In this document: positions 53,401-63,400 of the stretch, in pieces
How positions within the stretch are numbered: the first letter of the stretch is position 1
How the letters are laid out: the number at the start of each line of letters is the position of its first letter
Source: Crambe crambe
Taxonomy: Eukaryota; Porifera; Demospongiae; Poecilosclerida; Crambeidae
Reading direction: 5' to 3'
NCBI GenBank assembly: GCA_963924555.1
Contig: OZ004589.1
Location: 4,154,001 to 4,218,000, forward strand
Length of the DNA stretch: 64,000 nucleotides
Notes under the pieces: generated by a model
Databases searched by the model: none
Seen by the model: the letters and a program-made list of their open reading frames with translations, nothing else
What the model was told of the DNA's origin: nothing
Program-made: the position numbers and the translations under genes

Positions 53401-56001
53401 ATGTTTGGGTACAGATGAGTGTTTCCTCCCCAGGAATACAAGAAACTGATGTCCTCTTGTTTATTTTTCGGACCAATGAGAATGAAGAAGCTACAGAAGT
53501 TATTACATATACTCAACATAAAATAAATGATGTGAGTGGATTGATATATAAGGACAGAAATATAATCTAGTGCTATCTTTGAAAATTTCAGCAATGGGTG
53601 TGCAGGATGGATTTAGATGCTGGTACTTATGCTCTCATTCCATTCACTTCTGGCTGCCATCTTAAGATGCCTGATGAAGATAATGAAGGTGTAACAAGTG
53701 TGTCCTTAGTCACTAACAAAGAAAATGGTGTGATGCTAACTCAGGAGTGCCAGAAAGTTTTGGAGGAAATATTTCACCGTATAGACTTGGATGGTAATGG
53801 CTATATCAGTAGGACTGAGTTTGACTTTTTCCAAGAGATCACTAGTGGAGAATTGTGTGATGATGATGCTTGGAATATTATTAAGTGTAAGTCATCATCT
53901 CTAGATCATGAAAAGTTTCATAATACTAATGCATTTTCCCTCAGTTCACGACTAATCCCTAATTGCACTCATAGTTTATAATAGCTACGATGCATTACCC
54001 TAGTAACAATCTATATGGGGTGAAGCAAGCCCACACAGTAATCATGTTATTGAGGGAAAAAGTACTGAAATATTCTATGATTTACTTAGTTATCCCAGTG
54101 TACATGCGCAGCAAGGGGTTAAGCAATTGGTTGGGATTCTTTACCTGTGGCAGAAAATTTGTGCTTATTGCTAGCATATTTCATTCTACATTTTTTTGAA
54201 GCTATAATTTATTTACTGATTTTCTCATTGTTTGTGATCTTTCCAGGAACCAGTCTAGAGATAATAGGGGTGACCATTGTATGTAAAAAAAAGTTTTAAA
54301 AAAGTTAAAAACATTATGAATTCAGAGTGGTATAATAGGGATAACTGTATGAAAAGTGAAGGAACATGAATGAAGTCGGAAGAATGAAGTAAAAAACTCA
54401 TGTCACAAGGTGATGTGCCCACATTCAAGTCATTCTTCTCTAATCTTCACTTTTTTAAAACTTATTTCCATTTCATTATTATTTAAGGGCAAACTGCATA
54501 CTGAGTAGTTGTGCTGCACAACTGGCTGTAGAGAGCAGCATCTGAGGAGTCAAGAAAATTAACATAGATAGAAAGAGCAGAGAGTACAGAGCTGATATGA
54601 TCATCTGAAAAGGCAGCCTACAAGAAAGCTTTAGAGCAGAGCTTTTATCAGTAAGAAAGCCTACAAGAAAGTCTTAAAGAGGCTACAAAGTAGTCCAGTT
54701 AATGGTCATTTGAGAAAGCAAACCAACAAAGCAAACAAGAGGAAAGAGTCACTAGCTAGCTATGGAGGTCATTCCTATAGAGTGGAAGAAGCATTTTATG
54801 CCGGTGTACTCAAATCATGCTGTACTGAAGCTCTCCTGACAAAAATAGATTGCTTGCTATACCTTATCATTCTGATGATACTATTTCATGAAGCTGTCAG
54901 CTACTCAGTTATATAATAATCTGAGAACAAAGGTTTAAAGCCTGGCTGTGAAGTACAAAAACATTGCTTTCCAACCCCTCCCTTCTAAACATCATGTCCT
55001 AACTTGATCAAGGATATTTGCATACATTGTGCATGCTGGATAAAAATGGTATTCATCACAACAGTATGACTATGGACAATATATTGAGATTGAGAATTCA
55101 CTAACTTATAATTATATGCAATGTTGTTGCTCGCACCGCTTCTTCTCTAATTTACAACTTCTTCATTGTATAGCCAATTTTAATGTTACAAAAGAGGAGG
55201 AAATCACATTGGAAGGATTCCTTGCCCTTCATGAGATGACAGGTGCTGATGAAGAAGGTGGAGAGGAAGAAGTGTGGCAAGTTTTGATGACACTTGGTTA
55301 CAACAACCAATTGCAACTAATTACAGTAAGTTCATACAGAAGCCAGTAAGTATGTCACATTCGATGATATCTAGCTGATTTTCACCTCACTAGTCAGCTA
55401 CAATAGGAACTGGAGGATGATGTCAAAAGATGAAAATTATCTCTAATGTAGTTTGGTCTGGTTTCAGAGGTTTCATTATAATTTTAGGCTTGTCCATTTC
55501 TACTTGAAGTATTGACTGAAGACTGTGAAGGAGAAATAGAAATTGTGGACCTCCTTCCTTTTACCCCTGTCATTGATCCTGGTTTTTCTGAGCTAGTTTC
55601 AGAAAGAGGCATTACTGAGTCTGTAAAGGGAGCAGAAGAAGAATTGATGACTCATACTTTCATCACCCCATGCTTAACAACTATTGTTGTTGAAAATAAG
55701 GTTGAGTAACTATTGTTCGTGCATTTTATTTTTTGATTTTACCAAAATTATATATACAGAGTTCAAAGACTGCTCATGTTCAGCTGGATTGCAGTCATAG
55801 TGTCAACTGTATCAGTAGTAGAGAGAGTACTGTACATGTGGTTGAAGTACTGGCTAATTCCAGAATCGTAAGCATCATAATTATCTCTGTTGGATATGAT
55901 TAGTTTTTTGTAATGTTCGATAGATTGGATACCACCTTCAGCCAGATGATTCTCGAGTGTCTCACAGTATTAACTTCATAGCTTCCAAAATCCTTGCATG
56001 A
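50479..56001 (+). CDS. EFCAB7: EFCAB7, EF-hand protein of the ciliary EvC zone
   Basis: Nine exons (50479-50581, 51532-51743, 51878-52846, 53283-53531, 53592-53886, 55174-55325, 55488-55700, 55760-55867, 55924-56001) give 792 aa. EF-hands: DIDGDGYITTQE (87-98), DQNGDGKLDYAE (123-134) and DLDGNGYISRTE (576-587). Other blocks match EFCAB7: LQIMGRNPSAGTIERYW, MSFEQFSLVMQREKKT, KGCFYLDLDNE, DAGTYALIPFTSGCHLK, ITLEGFLALHEM and VWQVLMTLGYNNQLQLI. The family anchors the EVC-EVC2 complex at the base of cilia in vertebrate Hedgehog signalling. It is longer than human (629 aa) because exon 3 encodes a long disordered linker of about 250 residues. In exon 5 the donor is ambiguous (AAGT/GTAAGT chosen to keep frame). 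The ATG at 50479 is the first in frame. Confidence 0.94.
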
Positions 56002-56352
56002 TCATATGAATTTTTTTATATATAGTTAGCAATAATACAGTGTACTGTTTAGTATATATAGTAGTTTGATTAAGTGGATGCCATCTATGCCATCACTTGC
56101 TCTGATGTACCCTTAAAGGTTTTTAAATGTTGAGAGGTTTGTACTCTTTCAGAGTGTCCTTTATTGGAGGTTCCACTGTATTACACACAGAGTACCTACT
56201 TTTTGACGAGGAGGACACAACCCAGTCTATTATAATAATCCATACATAGAATCCATGGTAGTGTCACGCAATCACTCTTCTCACATGTGTAAATGTGTTC
56301 TGATAAGAAGCGAGTTGTTGATTTTATTGTATGTAGCTATTTAATATGAAAG
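56002..56352. other. Convergent 3' intergenic region EFCAB7/glycosyltransferase-like gene
   Basis: 351 bp of AT-rich DNA between two convergent stop codons. No coding or repeat signal beyond 3' untranslated sequence was seen. Confidence 0.5.
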
Positions 56353-57708
56353 TTATGTGATGACACCGTGTAGTTTATTGATGTACTGAGATTTACATGC
56401 ATGGTCCCTGAAACTATAACATTTGTGAAAATGACCATGACTATTGAGTATCTGCAACTGGTACAAACCACCACCAAGTAGGATCAGGCACCTAGCACGA
56501 ACAGCTAAAACACTTTGTATCCATGCCACTTGTACAGAGTCACTGGATTGTGTGATCTTTTCAAACACTGTATTAAGTCCATCCATGGTTTCATTTATAT
56601 GAAGTTCTTGGTGCATACGCTGTATAAAATTCCTGGCATAACGGTGTGCATTGACATTCCAGTTGTAACTCCCATGCTTTCCTATATCAGAAAATAAGAT
56701 TATCTTGGATATAGTCCTTTCTGCTCTCATTCTAGCCAAATCCAAGCCAATCTTATGTACACAAGAGTTGACTATCAATGTACTGCTTAATTTCTCAGTT
56801 CTCACCATGATGACTGTGTAGTTTCGTGTGTGCAGATATGAAGATATGAATTCTTCAGCAAGTTCTGATATTCTTTTACTAGGCATGATTGCTGGAGAAC
56901 CATGAGGTGATGGAGAATCGTATTCCTCTGATGACTTGTTATATGAAAGTTGAGCTGTCATCAATGGTTTCAAAACTGCACTGCACTCAGAATCATTCAT
57001 GGCAATTCTCACTTTACTATTATTGCGGATTCCTAGCCAGAAATCAAAAATAACTGTTACATTACCAGCACTCCGTTCACCAAATATCTTTTTCTGGAAA
57101 TCTTTACTAGTGATGCTGTGGTCTTGCAAGCTCCTCAAGTCTACACAAACTGTTCTCAATATCCTAAATCCATTGTTTGTAAGAAATACATACCAGTCAG
57201 TATTTAAAAAGTTAATTAAAGGTTTACATACAATCCAAAACTGCTTCAAATAGGCCACTTGTACATGAATTGCATCTTTGGTAGCATGCTGTAAAAAATT
57301 CTCTGTAGAGACTAGAGGTGAGAAACCCTTTTTTTGTGTCATCGAATTCCAATTATCCAAGTCAAATAAATGGCTAAATGCCAAATGGTTACTGTAATTT
57401 GTAGTGAACTGAAATACACCAGAATGAATATCTTGGTAGATTGAAGGTTCTACAACATTTGAAATATTCACTGAACTAGCCCAGCACTGGAGATCAAACA
57501 GATTTTTGAGTCCATTAGAAGTTTGTTCCCAAAACTTCAGAGCTAGAACCATGGGACGTGGAAGTTCTTGGTATTGTTGGTAGCCTGGTGGGTTCTGGTG
57601 GCGCAAATGATGTGAAGTTAATGTAGGACGGTTCAGTAAGTAAAATGCCACAGACAATGACACTATACTCAGTATTAAGATATGCCTGAAATCCTTCAGC
57701 AGTCCCAT
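56353..57708 (-). CDS. Type II membrane glycosyltransferase-like protein, intronless
   Basis: A single 451-codon frame with no intron. A short cytoplasmic start (MGLLKDFRH) is followed by one membrane segment (about 10-26, ILILSIVSLSVAFYLLN), the usual layout of Golgi type II enzymes. The luminal part carries several N-glycosylation sequons (NIS, NYS, NVT, NDS, NKS, NYT). The patterns FDLQCWASSVNIS, SHLFDLDNWN, MVRTEKLSS and KIILFSDIGKHGSYNW recall a family expanded in sponges and cnidarians that resembles O-fucosyltransferase-type enzymes; this is from memory of general pattern only. Absence of introns in an intron-dense region suggests retrocopy origin or a naturally intronless family. Substrate is unknown. 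Confidence 0.75.
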   Translation of the reverse strand: MGLLKDFRHILILSIVSLSVAFYLLNRPTLTSHHLRHQNPPGYQQYQELPRPMVLALKFWEQTSNGLKNLFDLQCWASSVNISNVVEPSIYQDIHSGVFQFTTNYSNHLAFSHLFDLDNWNSMTQKKGFSPLVSTENFLQHATKDAIHVQVAYLKQFWIVCKPLINFLNTDWYVFLTNNGFRILRTVCVDLRSLQDHSITSKDFQKKIFGERSAGNVTVIFDFWLGIRNNSKVRIAMNDSECSAVLKPLMTAQLSYNKSSEEYDSPSPHGSPAIMPSKRISELAEEFISSYLHTRNYTVIMVRTEKLSSTLIVNSCVHKIGLDLARMRAERTISKIILFSDIGKHGSYNWNVNAHRYARNFIQRMHQELHINETMDGLNTVFEKITQSSDSVQVAWIQSVLAVRARCLILLGGGLYQLQILNSHGHFHKCYSFRDHACKSQYINKLHGVIT

Positions 57709-58533
57709 TTTTTAAAGTGTACCTTTGTATTTTTTGCGCGTGCGAGGAGAGGAAAAATTCGTTCTTCTTTAGTTTGCATCACGTGACTTGTGGGATTATT
57801 TACAACATGCGCGTGCGCACACAATTGGCCGACTCGCAAGATTAAGAAAGGTCTTGCAGTCCAACACTGTTGGAAGGGCACACATGATGAGACAAGTTGC
57901 TGAAAATCTGAGGGGTAGATACCAGTACTGTATGGAGGATAAATAATCAACAACACTGGCTCAGTTAAAAAGCATTCCTACCCAGCACAGGGGCGTAACT
58001 ACTATTGTTCACAGGTTGCATGTGAACCCCCCACCTTTCACCTACCAACTCTCAATGCACTGATAGCCTAACGTGATGGTTATGTAGGTACAGTAGAGTA
58101 TTTTGGCAGTAGAGTATTTGGCTGTGTAGTGGTGTATACCACTCCTTAATTCCAATTAAATAACCACCACACTGTCCAGTCTTCTTTGAAGTCCCTTTTC
58201 CAGAGATCATTTGCAGGAAATGATAGTCCTTCAGTTGAAAATGATAGTCCTTCATCAGAGAAATGACCCAGGAGAGATTTAGAGTGTGATACTTCACTGG
58301 TAGAAAGTAACTAAGTAGATATAAGGCACTGCTTTGAAGGTATTTGACAGTAACATCATCTTCCATAGTAGCATCCTCTTCCATTGTTTATCATCATCAT
58401 CATCATCATCATCATCAAGTGCTGAACTTGTTCCTGGTGAGATTTACCACACTAGAATGAATTCATGTTCATTTGCAGCATTAATTTTATCAGGTAATAT
58501 TGTTAGTGGCCAAAATACCAACTGAGAAGCTAG
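57709..58533. promoter_or_regulatory. Upstream region of the glycosyltransferase-like gene
   Basis: The proximal part is GC-richer, with the palindromic E-box TCACGTGA at 57779-57786 and CG-rich tracts (GCGCGTGCG near 57735 and 57810). The rest holds a short direct repeat (AATGATAGTCCTTCA at about 58219 and 58239) and a (CAT)n microsatellite at 58390-58416. No gene is recognised. Confidence 0.45.
58390..58416. repeat. (CAT)n microsatellite
   Basis: Nine tandem TCA/CAT units with no interruption. Confidence 0.92.
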
Positions 58534-59640
58534 ATGCAGCAAGGACTATCTTCTGACCAGCAACAAATTTTCACTTTCCTGCTCACTCTGTATGGTCGAA
58601 CCTGGCACTTTAGATATCAATGGTTAAATGATAATAAGTGGTTAGCATATTTTCCATCAGAAGATGCATTCCTTGTGTGTTTTTTTTTTTGCACAAACCA
58701 AGTCAAATCTCGGCCACTTGGTTTGTACACCAATGGTTAATTTGGCTCGAGCTGCTACTACTTTGAGCAAGCATGCAAAACAGGCCACCCATATATTTGC
58801 AGTGGAAACCATGTTACAGGCTGAGCTTCGAATGAAATAACAGTTGCTCAACAAATTCAGTGTGTCAATAATGATGCTATTACACACACAAAAAAAAAAG
58901 CTATCATAAAAACAGTTATATTTTGCGCATGTCAAAACAGCTCTGCGAGGACATAGACACGAGTCTGGATGGAATCTTGGTGAACATGCTGATGGAAATC
59001 CAGGTAACTTTCTAGCATTATTGCAGTTTCGTGTGATCAGGCACTTTTAGAACATTTCAGTGGGTCCAAATCAATCAATTATCAGTCTCCACTGATCCAG
59101 AATGAGATTATCAAGTGTGCTGGGACTGGGTGAGGGAAAATTTTTTGTGAAGTTCGTCAACAACCTTTTCATGCTATTTCAGTTGATGAAGCTGCTGACT
59201 GTTCAAACAAAGAACAAATGCCATCTATTGTTAGGTTTGTTGATCAAGACAACATCAGGGAGGAATTTCTTGACTTCATACTGTGTGATGAAGGTACTAC
59301 TGGGTATGCAATTGCAACCAAACTAATTGAGGAGCTAATTATGTGTTGACTTCCTCTTTCCAAACTATGGGGACAATGCTTTGATGGTGCTGGAAATATG
59401 GCTGGACAACTGAATGGTGCAGCTGCTATTATCCAGAGAGATTCAAACACTTGCAAGGCTGAGTATTTCCACTGTGCATCACATGCACTTAACCTCTGTA
59501 TTATGTCAGCAACTAGCAGTGTCTTAGTAAGGAATATGTGGTGTGCAATAAAGGAGGTAAGCTTGCAACTCACCCAAACGGCAGCAGTGCTTGCATGAAA
59601 TCATTGAAGAAAAAATGCCAAATGCTACCAAAAGAAAGTG
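58534..59640 (+). pseudogene. hAT/DUF4371-type transposase-derived protein, broken
   Basis: A row of pieces in shifting frames matches the animal hAT-like family that includes THAP12/ZMYM-like proteins with DUF4371. In order: GRTWHFRYQWLNDNKWLAYF (TTF-type finger start), SKHAKQATHIFAVETMLQ, RGHRHESGWNLGEHADGNPG, FSGSKSINYQSPLIQNEI, DEAADCSNKEQMPSIVRFVD then IREEFLDFILCDEGTTGYAI, GQCFDGAGNMAGQLNGAAAI and AEYFHCASHALNLCIMSATS. The DEA.DCSNKEQ and CDGAGNMAG blocks are the diagnostic ones. At least four frame changes and several stops separate the pieces, and no C-terminal dimerisation region was found. It is a dead copy. Confidence 0.78.
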
Positions 59641-60440
59641 GATTTGTGCCGAACAAGGTGGGTAGCTAGAAACAATACCTTATCTGCTTTTCACCAGCCT
59701 TACCCAGCAGTGGTTCATGCATTGACTGCTGATTCTTCCTCTCTTTTTTGAACTTACAGTTTTGTTTACTTTTATTGTTACAAGCAAGATTATGGCATAT
59801 ACTGCTCAGCTTACAGTTGGTTTACAAAAAAAAGCTCTCAATATAGTCAAAGCATAAAGGGAAACGAAACAGTCGAATCGCCAGCGTCAGTTTCCTATTT
59901 TGGAGCGGAAGCAAAGGTAAACTTGCGGTTTAGCCTGCGGTTTGGGCCTCACTTTCTACAAAAAGTTCTCGGCCGCCTAACTCTCTTTTGGAGGTTCTAT
60001 GGAGGCTAAAACTTGCTCCATAATCTTCACCGTTTCTTTCTGACGAGGTAGATACCTTTTTAGATCATATTATCTTTACTGATGTCTCTTTACACGGATT
60101 TGTATCGAAGTACTTCTACGAAGATCAAAATAACCATCGTCGTATTCAGCGTTCAAAAAGCAGTTCCCAAAAAGCAAGCCTCCTGGAAAGGAGAATGCAT
60201 ATACAGTAATAGTTCTTCTAACTGCATGTCAAGTTTTGCACTGTTCTGCATGACCTATACACTTTTTTTTTACCGCCAAAAAACCCAATTCCACGTGTCG
60301 AACGAGCGAGCTGCGGTAGAACCTATCATTGATAAACTGATACCTATCATTGATAAACTCAATTACTCTGATACCTGTAAGTTATAAATGAGTGCATAAG
60401 TTCATAATATAGACTAATGACATAATAAACAATAGCTAAC
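59641..60440. other. Region between hAT remnant and long ORF
   Basis: No gene recognised. A CG-richer segment lies at about 59870-60020, and a tandem duplication of ACCTATCATTGATAAAC occurs at about 60325-60360 (period about 21 bp). This stretch may be the 5' flank or leader of the element carrying the downstream ORF. Confidence 0.4.
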
Positions 60441-63400
60441 ATGAGTCGATCAAGCAGAGCAGACCGAAATTTACGTCTTGTGACATCACATGTCCATCCC
60501 GGTCAGCCATGTCAACCTTGCATATTGTGCAAGAAAGATAATCAATCCAAGTACTTCCATCCTAAATCCTGGAAGGATGCTTCACTACTAGACTGCCTCA
60601 AGCAGTACGAACCCTCCCTGGATATCGAACCACAGAGCTGCATATGCAGGCCGTGTAGGAACGAACTGAATGAAGTGAAGGACATCACCAACACCGGCTT
60701 TGTACCTAGGTGGAGAAAGTCAAACAAAGGTATTACAAAATCATGTGCTATACCTGAATGTGCAAATACTGCCCAGAAAATCACAAAACTAGCAAATAGG
60801 TCAACTATTTTGCAACTTTTTTCAATTGAAAATGAATCTGACACAGATTCTAGTGATGAAGGGGTACCATTATGTACTGAACACTATGGTGCATGGTACA
60901 GGCACTCAAACCCACCACATAAACGGTGCAAAACATGCGGCAAGAACCTTACAGACAAAAGTCGTCCATACCCTCAACCTAAATTAATTCAGCAATTTTT
61001 ACAGGAAAATACTGATTTTTCAGCTGAAATAAACCCAGATGACAGAGCATGCTACACTTGCTACAAATCCCACCTGGTCACAATACAACAAATCAACAGT
61101 TCAAACAATAGTGCCAATCCAGACCTTGGTAAACTTCTTGACAAGATCAAAGAAGATATACAAGCCACTTGTAACATACATACAATTGAGAGTGCTATAT
61201 TATACACTTCTAATGTAACAGCTTTGTATGTCGGTGAAATTCTATTAAAGCACACTGCAATCTTATTGCCAGAAGTGAATGACTTTTTTCACACCAAATT
61301 GAAGGAAATCATACAACAATGCAATATTCCTTTGAACTCGGACTACAGCACAATTACTCCCACTTGGTTAAGAAGTAAGCTTTCAACAGTGCTTGAACCC
61401 CACATGGCCTACCGATGCTCAATCAAAAAATGTGGTACAGTTTTGTATCGCTATGGGGGGGATATGTTGCATGCACTTAATAAAGCTCTTGGTCAAGTAC
61501 GAAACCTCACACAAAAATTAACTAGTGAAGAGCAATTTCAACAACAGCTCTCTGAGACCTGCTTAACACTAAACTCCAAATTTCATGCATCCATTAAAGA
61601 TATGGTCAAACAGGATGCTTTAAGTCCTCACAACATTGAAGATTTTGACCTTGATTCCTTCATAAGGGATCTTGATCCCAGTATTTGGAAGGCAATTTGC
61701 CTACTAACACAACCCCCCTCCGAAAAGGCAAAAAAAGGTACCAGCTCTTCCCACAATATACGTAAAATTAGACGTTGTTTCTGTGTCTGTGCCTTAATGT
61801 TTTCAACTGACAGTCGGTGTTCATTTCCCATGCATACGTTAATTGCGGATGCTGTTGAAACCTGTGGTGGATCAGCAAGGCTAAAAAAATTACTGAACCG
61901 TCTAGGAGTTTGTGCAAGCATTGATACGCATGATAGGTACATTCAGTACAGAGTGCAAAAAAAATTAAAAGAGGGACCAATGGCAAACTACCCCCAAAGA
62001 ACATTCATGTTGGTATCAGTAGACAATCTGGACTATTTACTTGGTTTTGCTCGCATCTTTTGTGGTAAACAACAATCAAGTTGGCACGGGACAACCATTC
62101 AAGTGGTACAACCACAACCACTGGCACTTACTGATACAACACCTTCTGACCCTTCAACAACACTTACCCAATGTAAGCGGTTACATTCAGCACTCACACC
62201 ATGTGCAAGTCCCGCCAAGGAGTCTTCTCTTCATTCTCCTGTTACAAAAAAGCAACGGAGAATGAGAACAGGAAAGGAAAATAAATCTGCCACCCACAAT
62301 GAAGCTATCACCACAGCCACTATGATGGGTCACACAGCAGATTTACGAAAACCAAATTTGAAGCTTGTAGACTTCAAGTTATCTAGCATTGACAAACAGT
62401 CACTTCAGAAGATTGGGGGAGTGTTCACCCAGTACATGCTATTAAAATTTGCACGTACAGAGCATAATGAAACTGTGACTAATTTACAATCATACTTAAC
62501 AATTGTAAATGGTCTCAAAGCCCCTGAGTGTTCTAATATAATATACTACAAAATTTTGCATCAGAGGTGTGACGATAAAGAAACCTTATTAAATTCAATC
62601 AATGAAGTGTACACTGAATTCATTGCTACTGGTAAAAAGAATATAATGTTTTTAGAGGGCGATCAAGCTACATATGAACGGCTTCAGAGTATCAAACGAG
62701 AGTATGGCCAAGACTTGTCTTGGATGATTCCGTTTCCCGGAGACTGGCATATTCTCAAGAATTTTCAAGAGGTATTAATAAAAATATACTATGATGCCGG
62801 TTTACGTGATTTGGCCCTTGCCAGTGGATATCATCCAAATTCAGTCTGTTCAAATTTTAAGCGAACTCACAATTTCTTGATGGAGGTATGGGAAGCTCTC
62901 TATCGTAGTTTCCTATCCATCTTCACTTCAGAGAAGGGAGAGGGAGAGCCTAATCTCTTGACATCCACAGCTGCTTGGATTTCATCCTTCCCTCCATCAA
63001 CTGAACAAGCAAGTGCTCAGAGAAATCTTTGTGAAATGTTCACTGACCTATCAGAGAAATCCAATTACCAAGATGATTTTCAAGAATTCATGAACACCAA
63101 AATGAAAGAGAATGAAATATTCAAATTTTGGGGACAATTTGTTCTTCAAGATTGCTATGCATATGTTTCCCTCTATCTAGCAGTACGCAGTGGGAACTGG
63201 AAATTGAGAATGGCGTCCATCAAGTCTATGGCTGCATTATTCAGTGCTTTTGACAGACAAAAGTACCAGAAACTTATCCCTCAACACATCACTGACTTAC
63301 TCACTATTCCAAAGGATGATTTATCAAAATTGGAGTCTGGGGGTTTTACAGTTAGCATCAAAGGTCGTCCATGCCACTCAATTGGTGTCGATGAGGCACA

